Shown here one piece after another: positions 33,735-42,430 of a DNA stretch of 64,000 bases. The DNA is taken from NCBI RefSeq assembly GCF_014635285.1, contig NZ_BMCR01000007.1, forward strand, positions 1-64,000, in the 5' to 3' direction. Origin of the DNA: Stappia taiwanensis. Lineage in GTDB: Bacteria > Pseudomonadota > Alphaproteobacteria > Rhizobiales > Stappiaceae. Each line of letters starts with the position of its first letter. The first letter of the stretch is position 1. The position numbers and the translations under genes are program-made. The notes under the pieces are model-generated. The model saw only the letters and a list, made by a program, of their open reading frames with translations, was not told where the DNA came from and did not search any database.

Positions 33735-35663
33735 TCACAGAACCTTCGGCAGCCAGAGGGTCAGGATCGGGAAGAGCGTCAGCACCGCCAGCCGGACGAG
33801 GTCGGCGGCGAGGAACGGCACGATGCCCTTGAAGATCGTCTTGATCGGCGCGGCGGTGCCGATCACCGATTTCATGACGAAGACATTGACGCCGATTGGC
33901 GGGGTGATCATGCCGATTTCCACCAGCGACAGGGTGATCACCCCCCACCAGATCAGGTCATAGCCCATGCCGCTGATCAGCGGGATGACGAAGGGCGCGG
34001 TGACCAGAACGGCGGCGACCGTGTCGAACACGCTGCCGAGCACCAGATACATCGCCATGATCACCAGCAGGATCAGCCAGTGCGGCGTGGTTTCCAGATC
34101 GACGACGCTGAGCACGCTGGTGGTGATGTCGGTCAGGGTCAGATAGGCGGCGAAGATATTGGCGCCGATGACGATCACGTAGATCACCACCGTGTTGACG
34201 GCGGTCTCCGCAAACCCGTCGAGCAGCGCCCGCAGCGAGAACCCCTTGCTGGTGACGGCGAAGGCGAAGGCGAGAACGGCGCCGACCGCAGCCGCTTCCT
34301 GGGTGGTGAACACCCCGCCGTAGAGCCCGCCGAGCACCATCAGGAACAGCAGGATCGGCCGCCAGGCGACGGCCATGCTGCGCATGGCTTCGCGCGCGTC
34401 AAAGCCCTCGGCCTGCGGGGCCAGATCCGGCCTGAGCCGCACCTGAACCACCACCGCCACCAGATAGAGGCCCATGGCCAGCAGGCCGGGAATAAGGCTG
34501 GCGATGAAGGCTTCCTGGATCGAGACCTCGACCAGCACGCAATAGATGATCAAGACGACCGAGGGCGGGATCAGCGCGCCGAGGGTTCCGCCCGCCGCCA
34601 GCGTGCCGGTGGCTAGGCCGGCATCGTAGCCGCGCTGCTTCATTTCCGAGAAGGCAACCTTGCCGAAGGTTGCGGTGGTGGCGATCGATGATCCGGAAAT
34701 GGCACCGAAGGCACCGCAGCCGATGACACTGGCGATCGACAGTCCTCCCCGGAAGCCGGCGGTGAAGCGGCTGGCGGCCTTGAAGATGTCGCCGGCAAGA
34801 CCGGCCTGCACCGCAAGACTGCCCATCAGCAGAAACAGCGGAATGGCGGCGAGGCTGTCGCTGGACAGAGCGCGTGCGGTTTCGTTTTCGACGATGGCCA
34901 GCGCCTGCGGCTCGCCGATCACCAGAAAGAGGAAGCCGAAGCCGGTGAGGCCAAGGCTGATGCCGATGGGGATGCCGGCGACGATCAGGAGATAGAGGGC
35001 GAGAAAGGCGGCACCGGCCTGCCAGCCGGGCGTGGCATCGGCGGCCACCAGCGAGGCGAGGATGCCGGCGACGGCGGCGCCGATCAGCGTGAGGATGAGG
35101 GCGGGCCGCAGCAGCCGGCGCGGGTCCGTCTTGCGCAGCGCCAGAAGATGGCCGCCGGTCTTCCACAAGGTGGCGGCGCCGGCAAAGAGCAGGCAGTAGC
35201 TGGCCGCAAACCAGAACGGGGCGATGGACAGGCCGAGCAGACTGGTGGTGTCCTGAAACTCCAGCGCATCGGCAGCCTTGGCGTGAAGCCGCCAGGCGAT
35301 CAGCAGAAGAAACGCCGTTTCGGCAATCGAGGCGATGGCGGTCAGCAGGGAGCGCTCGCCGAGCAGTGGCACCAGCAGCTCCATCCCCACATTGCGCCGG
35401 AGCAGGAAGGCGGGCGCTGCGGCGGCGGCAATGATCACCGCCATGACCAGGCCGCTGACCTCGTAGATGCCGCGCACGGTGAAACCGGCCGGCGTGTTGC
35501 GGCCGATCACATCGACCACCGTCGCGAAGGCGAGGCAGCCGAGGGCAATCATGGCAACATGCAGCGCGAGAAAGGCGATCCGCAGAACCTCCCGGTCCGG
35601 CGAAAAGGCCGGACCGGGAACGCTGGCGGCGCCGTCAATCACTTCGCCGCGATTGTTGCTCAT
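33735..35663 (-). CDS. TRAP transporter permease, fused DctQ-DctM
   Basis: 642 residues in one chain. The N-terminal part (about 1-200) has four helices of the small DctQ subunit; the rest (about 215-640) is DctM with twelve or so helices, for example GIPIGISLGLTGFGFL, AIPLFLLMGSLAVQAGL, GAISGSSIATTATFG and LGALIPPSVVLIIYC. The fusion is a known arrangement. It overlaps dctP by 4 bases. Imports an organic acid with sodium; context of mhp genes points to an aromatic or phenylpropionate-type acid. Confidence 0.92.
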   Translation of the reverse strand: MSNNRGEVIDGAASVPGPAFSPDREVLRIAFLALHVAMIALGCLAFATVVDVIGRNTPAGFTVRGIYEVSGLVMAVIIAAAAAPAFLLRRNVGMELLVPLLGERSLLTAIASIAETAFLLLIAWRLHAKAADALEFQDTTSLLGLSIAPFWFAASYCLLFAGAATLWKTGGHLLALRKTDPRRLLRPALILTLIGAAVAGILASLVAADATPGWQAGAAFLALYLLIVAGIPIGISLGLTGFGFLFLVIGEPQALAIVENETARALSSDSLAAIPLFLLMGSLAVQAGLAGDIFKAASRFTAGFRGGLSIASVIGCGAFGAISGSSIATTATFGKVAFSEMKQRGYDAGLATGTLAAGGTLGALIPPSVVLIIYCVLVEVSIQEAFIASLIPGLLAMGLYLVAVVVQVRLRPDLAPQAEGFDAREAMRSMAVAWRPILLFLMVLGGLYGGVFTTQEAAAVGAVLAFAFAVTSKGFSLRALLDGFAETAVNTVVIYVIVIGANIFAAYLTLTDITTSVLSVVDLETTPHWLILLVIMAMYLVLGSVFDTVAAVLVTAPFVIPLISGMGYDLIWWGVITLSLVEIGMITPPIGVNVFVMKSVIGTAAPIKTIFKGIVPFLAADLVRLAVLTLFPILTLWLPKVL

Positions 35664-36676
35664 CCCCGCGCCTCGTTGAGGGTGGCGGTGTAGAGCTCAA
35701 GGGCACGTTCGCCGTTGGGGTTCTCGGAAACCCACTTTTCGGTGACCGGGGCAATCCGCTTTTTCCACTCGCCGAGCTGTTCGGCGGTGGGAACGAGGAT
35801 GTGATGGTCGGCCATCTCGGCGACGACCGCGCGCAGCCGGCGGTTTTCGCCGTCGAGCTGCTCGCCCCAGAAGTCGTTGAAGCGCTGGCCGCCATGCTCG
35901 CGAAGGGCGGTCTGGGCGACCTCCGGCAGGCTGTCGAACACCTTCTTGTTGATGGTCAGGAAGCAGGGGGAGGAGCCCAACGGCACATCGATATGCCACT
36001 TGACGAAATCGAGGATGCCCCAGGTTTCCAGCGCGTTCCAGTCGTTCATCGAGCCGCGCAGGGTGTTCTTCGACAGGCTCTCGGCGATGGTCGACACCGG
36101 CAGGGAGACCGGGATCGCGCCGAAGGCTTCCCACATCATTGCCGCCGTCGATCCGGCGGCGCGCACCCGCTCGCCGGCCAGGCCGTCGAGGCTGTCGATG
36201 TCCTTGGTGCTGTGGCAGTGCTGGATGCCGGAGGACATCACGGAGAACACTTCCACGCCCTTGAACCCGTCGAGAAGGTCTTCCTGGTAGAGCTTCCACA
36301 GCCCCCGCGAGGCGGATTTGGAGGTCAGTGCCTCGAACGGCAGTTCCACGAGCGTCGCGGTCTTGAACCGGCCCGGCGTGTAGCTGGTCACGCCCCAGCC
36401 CATGTCGGCGATGCCGCGCCGCACCGCATCATAGGTGTCGGCGGCGCTGGCCAGCGACCCGCCGGAATAAATGTCGATCTTCAGCGTGCCGTCGGAGGCC
36501 GCTTCAATGGCATCGAAGGCGGGACGGAAAATGCCGTTGGTCAGGAAGGACGTCGGTCCGGCGAAATTGGTGAAACGCAGCTTGGTCGGGCCGGCCGCGC
36601 GCAGGATCGAGGGGGTGCACAGCGCAGCGGCGCCGGCGGCAAGTCCGAGAAATTGCCGTTTGTTCAGTTCAGTCAT
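35660..36676 (-). CDS. dctP: TRAP transporter substrate-binding protein DctP
   Basis: 338 residues from ATG 36676 (MTELNKRQFLGLAAGAAALCTPSILRAAG). The signal has KRQF followed by a hydrophobic segment, so it may use Tat (KR instead of RR) or Sec. The mature protein shows LRFTNFAGPTSFLTNGIFRPAFDAIEAASDGTLKIDIYSGGSL and the organic-acid arginine region ERVRAAG. Periplasmic receptor for the fused permease. A possible IclR operator (36843-36861) is 167 bases upstream. Confidence 0.92.
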   Translation of the reverse strand: MTELNKRQFLGLAAGAAALCTPSILRAAGPTKLRFTNFAGPTSFLTNGIFRPAFDAIEAASDGTLKIDIYSGGSLASAADTYDAVRRGIADMGWGVTSYTPGRFKTATLVELPFEALTSKSASRGLWKLYQEDLLDGFKGVEVFSVMSSGIQHCHSTKDIDSLDGLAGERVRAAGSTAAMMWEAFGAIPVSLPVSTIAESLSKNTLRGSMNDWNALETWGILDFVKWHIDVPLGSSPCFLTINKKVFDSLPEVAQTALREHGGQRFNDFWGEQLDGENRRLRAVVAEMADHHILVPTAEQLGEWKKRIAPVTEKWVSENPNGERALELYTATLNEARG

Positions 36677-37135
36677 GGGTTTCCTCCCCAATTGTCGAGA
36701 TTTATGTGGGTGTATCCCGCAACCGCATGCATCCGCTCTCGTCGCCGCACCGGTGGGTCATGGTCCGGTGCCGGAACGGAATGCCTCCAGTTCCTGTCTG
36801 GATAGGTCGTTGCGTCAGGTTGGAACAAGGCGGAAAGAAGAAATGTTCGCACTGAGAACGTCGCGACGTTGAAACCTTGCCTTCAGGTGGTTGATCTCGT
36901 AGAGATGTGGCCGGCGGTTGAAGTCCGGTCGATGATCGGAGCTTCCAGGTTCCATTAGCCGAAGCACACCACACCGGCGAGCCCTCGGGGCGGCGGACCA
37001 GACCCCTTTCCCCATCTCCCTGTTTTTCAAGTCCTCCCTCGGGGCGCGTGTCTTGCGTCCGTCTTCGCATGGGACGGACGGCTTCCCGTCTGCGCGCTCC
37101 CCGTTTCTTAACCTTCGCACGAGAAAGGTCATGTC
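36677..37135. promoter_or_regulatory. Divergent promoter region dctP / NTPase with IclR-type site
   Basis: 459 bases between two divergent genes. The only strong element is the operator-like site ATGTTCGCACTGAGAACGT at 36843-36861, 16 of 19 identical to the palindrome before iclR. GAAAGG (about 37124-37129) is the ribosome site for the NTPase gene. No other feature was seen. Confidence 0.6.
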
Positions 37136-37702
37136 ATGGCGCAATCCACGACACGGTTTCATGTGGTCACCGGCGGGCCGGGCTCCGGCAAGAGCACCCT
37201 GCTCGGTGCCCTGGCGGGGGCCGGTCTCTCTCGCACGGTCGAGGCCGGCCGGGCGATCATTCGGGATCAGGTGGCGATTGGCGGTCCGGCGCTGCCCTGG
37301 CGCGATCCGGCTGCCTTCGCCGAACAGATGCTCGCATGGGACATGCGCTCGCACCACATGGCACAGGACCTTCCCGGGCCGGTGCTGTTCGACCGGGGCG
37401 TGCCTGATGTTCTGGGGTATCTGGACCTTTGCGGCCTGCCCGTGCCCGCGCATATGGAGGCCGCAGCGTGCCGGTTTCGCTATCACCCGCAGGTCTTCAT
37501 CGCCCCGCCCTGGCGGGAGATCTTTCACCAGGACACGGAGCGGCGTCAGGACTTCGCCGAGGCCTGCCGCACCTATGAGGCGATGGCGCGGGTCTACGCC
37601 CGGCTCGGCTATCGGCTGGTCGAGTTGCCACGGGCCAGCGTCGAGGAGCGCGCCCGTTTCGTGCGGGCGCATCTCGGGCTGGCGTCGCAACTGGTCCTTT
37701 AA
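37136..37702 (+). CDS. AAA-type P-loop NTPase / kinase
   Basis: 188 residues. Walker A GGPGSGKSTLLGAL at residues 13-26 (close to the AAA_28 group); VLFDRGVPDVLGYL contains the likely Walker B/DRG motif, as in nucleotide or small-molecule kinases. The domain covers the whole protein and there is no signal peptide. It lies divergent from dctP and convergent with pdxY. No pathway is apparent from context; related proteins are often called predicted ATPases. Confidence 0.8.
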   Translation: MAQSTTRFHVVTGGPGSGKSTLLGALAGAGLSRTVEAGRAIIRDQVAIGGPALPWRDPAAFAEQMLAWDMRSHHMAQDLPGPVLFDRGVPDVLGYLDLCGLPVPAHMEAAACRFRYHPQVFIAPPWREIFHQDTERRQDFAEACRTYEAMARVYARLGYRLVELPRASVEERARFVRAHLGLASQLVL

Positions 37703-37729
37703 TAGGGCGCCCGGCTGGCCGTTATCTGC

Positions 37730-38584
37730 TCAGCTGGTGGCGGAAAATCCGTTCAGCACCATTTCCTCTGCGCCGGCCTCGGCGGTGCGGGCTAGCACCT
37801 CCTGCATGGCGCCCACCGCATGGGCGACGGCGGCGGGCAGCGGGGTGCCGGTTGCCAGTTGGCCGATCATCAGCGCGGTGAAGAGATCGCCGGTTCCCGC
37901 CGGGCGCACCGGCAGGCGCGGCACTGGACAGCGATGCAGGCCGCTCGCCTGCACCAGCACCGTATCCAGATGGTTTTGCGGCGTATCGGCAAGGACGCAG
38001 CCGGTGGCGATCACGCCGGTCGGTGCGTTGGCACCAGTCGGCCGTGCGTCGCACAGGGCCTGGAAGGCTCCGGACAGCTCCTTCGCCGTGCCGGTCCGAT
38101 GGTCGGTTAGAAGCCCCAGCTCAAATTGGTTCGGGGTGAGCAGGTCGGCCAGCGGCACCAGTTCGCTGCGCATCAGCTCCGGAATGCCCGGCTTTACATA
38201 GACGCCGAGGTCGATGTCGCCCATCACCGGGTCGCAGATATAGACGAGCTCCGGATTGCGCGCCTTTGCCAGCCGCACGAAACGGGCGACTGCCGCGCCG
38301 ATTTCCGCCGAACCGAGATAGCCGGTAACGAGGAAGCGCGCCTTCTCGATCAGCCCGCGTTCGGTGAGGCCGAGCAGAAGATCTTCCACCAGCGCCGCAT
38401 CGAGAACCTGTCCGCGCATGGTCGGGTAATGCGGGTTGTTCGACAAGAGGGTCGTCGGCACCGCTGCCACCGTCAGGCCGGCGGCCTGCATGGGAAACAC
38501 TGCCGCGCTGTTGCCGACATGGCCATGCACCACCTGGCTCTGGATCGACAGGACGAGCGGGGCGGGCGTTCTGGGCGCACTCAT
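37730..38584 (-). CDS. pdxY: Pyridoxal kinase
   Basis: 284 residues from ATG 38584. PfkB/ThiD-like fold with PdxY motifs: LSIQSQVVHGHVGNSAAVFPMQ at the start, VYICDPVMGD, LTPNQFELGLLT and the catalytic GTGD in RPAGTGDLFTALM. Phosphorylates pyridoxal to pyridoxal 5'-phosphate in salvage of vitamin B6. Monocistronic or in a pair with the MOSC gene, which ends 46 bases upstream. Confidence 0.94.
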   Translation of the reverse strand: MSAPRTPAPLVLSIQSQVVHGHVGNSAAVFPMQAAGLTVAAVPTTLLSNNPHYPTMRGQVLDAALVEDLLLGLTERGLIEKARFLVTGYLGSAEIGAAVARFVRLAKARNPELVYICDPVMGDIDLGVYVKPGIPELMRSELVPLADLLTPNQFELGLLTDHRTGTAKELSGAFQALCDARPTGANAPTGVIATGCVLADTPQNHLDTVLVQASGLHRCPVPRLPVRPAGTGDLFTALMIGQLATGTPLPAAVAHAVGAMQEVLARTAEAGAEEMVLNGFSATS

Positions 38585-38629
38585 GATCACTGACTTCTTT
38601 GTTGGGGGAAGGTCGGCGGCGAAGATGCC

Positions 38630-39328
38630 TCAGGCGGTCGTCTCGGACGTCCCTTTCAGGCGGCTGTCCCAGCTTTCCACCCGCCGGTTTTCAAGGCGCC
38701 GGCGCGCATAGCGGCGCCAGCCGTCGGGCAGGTGCTCAAGCGCGGCCATCGCCGCCAGTTCGTCGAAGTTGAGGGTGTCGACGTAGAGCGTGTGCCACAG
38801 CCGGTGCAAGGTCCAGTCCGGCGAACGCCGGTCCACCAGCGTAAACGATGCGCCCGGCTCCACGGTGCCTTCTTCCAGCACCCGGTAGTACCAGCCGGTC
38901 CGTCCGCTCTTCTGAACGCGCAAGGCCATGTCCGGCACGTCATGCCGGAAATTCAGCTTCCAGCAGGGCTGGCGTCCCTGCGACACCTCGATCAGGGCTG
39001 TGCCGAGGCGAAACCTGTCGCCAAGGGCAACGGTTGCTTCGGTCATGCCGGAGGTGGAGAGGTTTTCGCCAAAGGCGCCGGGGGCGGCCAGCAGCGGCGT
39101 TGCGCCCAGCTCCTGCCGCCAGGCGGTGTAATGCTCGAACGGATAGTGGTGCACCGCCTTGTCCGGACCGCCGTGATGTTTGCGGTCGCCTTGCGCGTCG
39201 CCGTCAAAACCTTCACGGCCAAGGTGCAAGGGGCGGTCCACTGGCAGCTTGGCGATGCCGCTCGGGACGGCCTTCGGTCCCAGCTCCGCCAGCTCGCCGA
39301 CCAGCAGGTGATCGAGATGAACGGTCAT
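38630..39328 (-). CDS. MOSC-domain protein, YiiM-like
   Basis: 232 residues. The MOSC core has DGDAQGDRKHHGGPDKAVHHYPFEHY and LIEVSQGRQPCWKLNFR, with the conserved cysteine likely to bind molybdenum cofactor. A C-terminal three-helix extension (LVDRRSPDWTLHRLWHTLY) identifies the YiiM type. YiiM in E. coli reduces N-hydroxylated purines such as 6-N-hydroxylaminopurine. It depends on molybdenum cofactor, so it has a loose link to the mod genes upstream. Confidence 0.88.
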   Translation of the reverse strand: MTVHLDHLLVGELAELGPKAVPSGIAKLPVDRPLHLGREGFDGDAQGDRKHHGGPDKAVHHYPFEHYTAWRQELGATPLLAAPGAFGENLSTSGMTEATVALGDRFRLGTALIEVSQGRQPCWKLNFRHDVPDMALRVQKSGRTGWYYRVLEEGTVEPGASFTLVDRRSPDWTLHRLWHTLYVDTLNFDELAAMAALEHLPDGWRRYARRRLENRRVESWDSRLKGTSETTA

Positions 39329-39487
39329 GACATGCGGTCCCTCTTGCAGTTGAGCCTTTCCGGAAATGCCCGGCTCGTGGCCGGTGTTAGGGAAATTCTG
39401 GTCTCATACAAAGGGCCGGTTCCAATATTTGCAAGGAACCAGTTTTCGCGGCAGTCGTCCACTGCATGATGCGCCGCGCGCAGGCGA

Positions 39488-40447
39488 TCAGCGGAAGGTC
39501 AGCGGGATGGTGAAGCGCCAGCGGGTTTTGCCGGTACTGGCCGGAATGCGCGGGAAGGGCGCCGCACGGCCGACGGTCTCCAGCGCCGCCCGGTCGAGGA
39601 TCGTCGAACCGGAGCTGCGGACGACGCGCACGCCGGTCGCCGCCCCGGAGCTTTGCACGGTAAAGCCGACGGTGACTTCACCGGTGAGCCCCTTGCGCCG
39701 GGCCGACCGCGGATAGCGCAAGGAGCGACCGAGCTTGCGCCGGACAAGGCCGGGATAGTTTGACCTTGCGGCGTTGCCTGCGTCGCGGGTCTTCGCCCCG
39801 CCGCGCGAACCGCCCTTTTGCACGGTCTGTCGCCCCTTGCCGCCGGCCCCGGGCGCGCTTTTCGCGCGTGCTGTCCTGGCCGCCTTGTCGCGCCGTTTCG
39901 GCTTCACCTGTTTCTGGGCCTGTTTCCGCTCCGGCTTTTTCGTCGTGGGCGTTGCCGCGGCGATCCGGGTGATCTCCGGAGGGCGGGCGATGGGACGCGG
40001 CACTGTCGGGCTCTGTTCCGCCGCCCGGCTTTCTGCGGTCCTGGCAGCCGTTGCCGCCACCGGTTTTGCCTCTGTGGGGCGTGCGATTGCGGCTCGGACC
40101 GTCTGCGCCGCAGAGGGTTTGAGAGCCGGCTGGGCCTCCGGCCTGACCGCCTTCGGTTGGCTCTGTTGCGGCGGTTGGGGCCGCAGCGCCCCTGCCGGTT
40201 CGGCGGCAGTTGCCGTCTGTGTCGGGCTTTGCTGCGGCTGAACCGCCCCGCCCCCGGCCTGTGCACCGGCGGCGATGCTGCTGGTAAAGGCTTGGCCGAT
40301 CTGCACCGAGGCGCGCGCACCGGCGCCGGCAAGCTGTTCCTCCGGCGCGCGGCCATTCAGGGCGAAGGCGGCGCCGAGATGGACCGCCAGCGAGGCGGCC
40401 ACCGCCAGAAGCCGGTAGGGCGGGCGAAAGGCGCGGCGCTCGGTCAT
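39488..40447 (-). CDS. tonB: TonB energy-transducing protein (heme system)
   Basis: 319 residues. One N-terminal helix (YRLLAVAASLAVHLGAAFAL), a long Pro/Ala/Lys-rich spacer, and a C-terminal TonB domain (YPGLVRRKLGRSLRYPRSARRKGLTGEVTVGFTV... ending FTIPLTFR). Links the inner-membrane ExbBD motor to HmuR. Last gene of the minus-strand hmuR-exbB-exbD-exbD-tonB unit; it overlaps the second exbD by 4 bases. A second TonB is encoded at 56412. Confidence 0.92.
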   Translation of the reverse strand: MTERRAFRPPYRLLAVAASLAVHLGAAFALNGRAPEEQLAGAGARASVQIGQAFTSSIAAGAQAGGGAVQPQQSPTQTATAAEPAGALRPQPPQQSQPKAVRPEAQPALKPSAAQTVRAAIARPTEAKPVAATAARTAESRAAEQSPTVPRPIARPPEITRIAAATPTTKKPERKQAQKQVKPKRRDKAARTARAKSAPGAGGKGRQTVQKGGSRGGAKTRDAGNAARSNYPGLVRRKLGRSLRYPRSARRKGLTGEVTVGFTVQSSGAATGVRVVRSSGSTILDRAALETVGRAAPFPRIPASTGKTRWRFTIPLTFR

Positions 40448-40875
40448 GACCCGGCCCGCATGGTCACCACCGACACGCTGCCGGCGCCGGCGGCATAAAG
40501 CGCATCCACCAGCGTCAGCAGGCGCACCGCCGGCAAGGCCCGGTCGGCGGCAAGGCGGATGGCGGGCAGTGGGGGAACGTCCCCCGGCTCTCTTTCTCCC
40601 GCCGTTTCCCTTCCTCGCGCATGATCGGTCATGAACGCCTCGGCGCTGGTGGCTTGCCCGCGATAGCGCAACACTCCTTCAGCATCTGCGAAGAGCGCAT
40701 CGGGGGGCGGCAACGGCGGCGCGCCGGTTGTTTCCGCCAGCGATACCTCGGGATCGACCGGTGGCGACAACTGGCCGGCAATGAGGAAAAAGATCAGCAT
40801 CAGGAAGACGATGTTGATCAGCGACAGGGTGTTTTCCTGCGGCCGTTTCGGTCGGGAATGTGCCATGCGGATCAT
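40444..40875 (-). CDS. exbD: ExbD-type proton-channel subunit, second copy (heme system)
   Basis: 143 residues from ATG 40875. One N-terminal helix (LSLINIVFLMLIFFLIAGQL) without the usual aspartate of ExbD (D25 in E. coli; here N-I-V-F). A periplasmic domain follows (IRLAADRALPAVRLLTLVDALYAAG). It lies 4 bases after the first exbD. The missing acidic residue suggests it is not a proton-carrying copy by itself and may pair with the first ExbD. Confidence 0.8.
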   Translation of the reverse strand: MIRMAHSRPKRPQENTLSLINIVFLMLIFFLIAGQLSPPVDPEVSLAETTGAPPLPPPDALFADAEGVLRYRGQATSAEAFMTDHARGRETAGEREPGDVPPLPAIRLAADRALPAVRLLTLVDALYAAGAGSVSVVTMRAGS

Positions 40876-40879
40876 CGCC

Positions 40880-41257
40880 TTACCTCGCCACGGTGATCTG
40901 CAGGGGGGTGATCGCACCCAGCCGGTCGAGCGCGGCCACGAGATCCTGGGTGGAGGCATCGCCGCCGGGCAGGAGCAGCGCGGTCTTCGCGCCCTTGCCG
41001 ACGAGATCGGTGACCGCCTCCGCCGCGCCCTCAAGGTCCATGGTCAGGCCGTTGAGGCGCAGACCCTGCCCGTCGACGGTCAGGAAGATATCCGGGGCAG
41101 GGCCTGCGCCGCCCTGTCCTCCAGCGGCCAGGTCGACCTTCCCGAACCGGGTGAAGGTCGAGGACAGCATGAAGAACAGCAGCAACAGGAAGATGACGTC
41201 GATCAGCGACGTCAGGGACAAGGGCCGCCGCCGGGCCATGGGTCGGTCAATGCGCAT
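40880..41257 (-). CDS. exbD: ExbD-type proton-channel subunit, first copy (heme system)
   Basis: 125 residues from ATG 41257. The helix reads LSLTSLIDVIFLLLLFFMLSSTF, with the conserved aspartate (LIDV) that carries protons. A periplasmic domain follows. It overlaps exbB by 11 bases. Together with ExbB it turns the proton gradient into movement of TonB. Confidence 0.9.
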   Translation of the reverse strand: MRIDRPMARRRPLSLTSLIDVIFLLLLFFMLSSTFTRFGKVDLAAGGQGGAGPAPDIFLTVDGQGLRLNGLTMDLEGAAEAVTDLVGKGAKTALLLPGGDASTQDLVAALDRLGAITPLQITVAR

Positions 41258-41948
41258 GGGCCACCCGGGGGGCAATTGTCGGAACCTCATCGGCAAGCGG
41301 CAGCGCGGGGCTGCCGACCCCGTGCAAGAGGATGGCCATGGGCAGGGTTTCCACCGCCACCCGCTCGCTTTCCAGACGCTCCTCCAGATAGGTGACGGCG
41401 AGCGACACCGGCATGGCGACCGCAAGACCGGCGGCGGTGGTCAACAGCGCCACCCAGATGCCGCCGGCCAGCGCGGATGGGTCGACCGCATTGCCCGCCA
41501 ATTGGAGCTGCTGGAAGGCTTCGATCATGCCCAGCACCGTGCCGAACAGACCGAGCAGCGGCGCGATCTGGGCAATCGAGTCGAGCGCCTTCAGCCCCCG
41601 GCCAAGCTGGTGGAAGCGCTCGCCGGCGACCCGGGCGATGTCTTCCTCGATCCGGGCCTTGTCTCCCTCGGGGCGCTCGGCGAAGCGCATGGCCATGGCG
41701 ACAGCCTCCTCCGCCGCGCTCGTCGCCCCGCTGAGGGCGCGCCAGGCATCGCCGCGCCGGCCGTGGCTCCAGTGCAGCACGGCGGCGCGCGCCCGGGCTG
41801 GCCGGCCGACCCGGGCTTGCAGGAACTGGCCGAGCTTCAGCATCAGGAGGGCGAGGGCGATGACCGACAGGCCGGCAAGCAGCGCCACCACCGGCCCGCC
41901 CAGGTCGATCAGGGCAAGAATGGGTTGCAACAGATCAGGGGCGGACAT
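41247..41948 (-). CDS. exbB: ExbB/TolQ/MotA-family protein (heme system)
   Basis: 233 residues. Three helices: about 17-40, 128-150 (LGLFGTVLGMIEAF, the MotA/TolQ/ExbB signature) and 165-190 (GGIWVALLTTAAGLAVAMPVSLAV). It forms the proton-channel pentamer with ExbD. It follows a small exported protein (12-base gap) downstream of hmuR, so it is dedicated to heme uptake. Confidence 0.93.
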   Translation of the reverse strand: MSAPDLLQPILALIDLGGPVVALLAGLSVIALALLMLKLGQFLQARVGRPARARAAVLHWSHGRRGDAWRALSGATSAAEEAVAMAMRFAERPEGDKARIEEDIARVAGERFHQLGRGLKALDSIAQIAPLLGLFGTVLGMIEAFQQLQLAGNAVDPSALAGGIWVALLTTAAGLAVAMPVSLAVTYLEERLESERVAVETLPMAILLHGVGSPALPLADEVPTIAPRVAHAH

Positions 41949-41960
41949 AGGCGAAAACTC

Positions 41961-42422
41961 CTATTGAATGACGGCAATGTCGGTTCGGCTGGAAAGGTGC
42001 AGCGGCGCGGTGCACAGCGGGGCGGCGGTACGATTGTCGTCGCCACCGGTACAGCCGGCCGGACCATTGACCAGAAGCCGGCTAAGGTTCGGGCAAGACA
42101 CTCCGGGAAGGTCGAACTGGCGGACGACGGTCTTGGCCGGCGCCAGCGCGCCGAAATCGAGGGTGGTGAGCTGCTCCACCAGCCCCGCCTTGTTGAACAG
42201 CACCACTTCGTAGCGGGCCGCGTCGATGGCGCGACCTGTGTCGTTGCGGATGACGAAGGTGAGCAGGCACCCGGCTGAACCGGGCGCGACCCGGTTCAGC
42301 TCAAGGGCCAGCCCCTTGTCCGCGTTGGCGGGCGGGGCTGCCTCCGTCGCCGAGGCGAAAGCGGGGAACAGCGCCGCCGCCGACAGGGCGGCGGCAGCCA
42401 GGATCGAGACGGCGAGTTTCAT
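41961..42422 (-). CDS. Small exported cysteine-containing protein of the heme-TonB operon
   Basis: 153 residues from ATG 42422; a GTG or TTG further upstream is unlikely. A signal peptide (MKLAVSILAAAALSAAALFPAFASA) leads to a domain with an immunoglobulin-like look (LTFVIRNDTGRAIDAARYEVVLFNKAG) and four cysteines (GCLLTF, VSCPNL, GCTGGD, LCTAP) that could form two disulfides. It lies between hmuR and exbB, 8 bases downstream of hmuR and 12 bases before exbB. No family was recognised. It could be a periplasmic partner for heme receptor or TonB, but this is only from position. Confidence 0.75.
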   Translation of the reverse strand: MKLAVSILAAAALSAAALFPAFASATEAAPPANADKGLALELNRVAPGSAGCLLTFVIRNDTGRAIDAARYEVVLFNKAGLVEQLTTLDFGALAPAKTVVRQFDLPGVSCPNLSRLLVNGPAGCTGGDDNRTAAPLCTAPLHLSSRTDIAVIQ

Positions 42423-42430
42423 GCGCGGGC

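Noticed and set aside
32811-34616. 601-codon open frame antisense to the SDR and TRAP permease
   Set aside because: The sequence is His/Gln/Arg/Gly-rich with no family resemblance, and the minus-strand genes are certain.
36877-37050. Short open frames between dctP and the NTPase gene
   Set aside because: They have no ribosome site or family resemblance and overlap the operator region.
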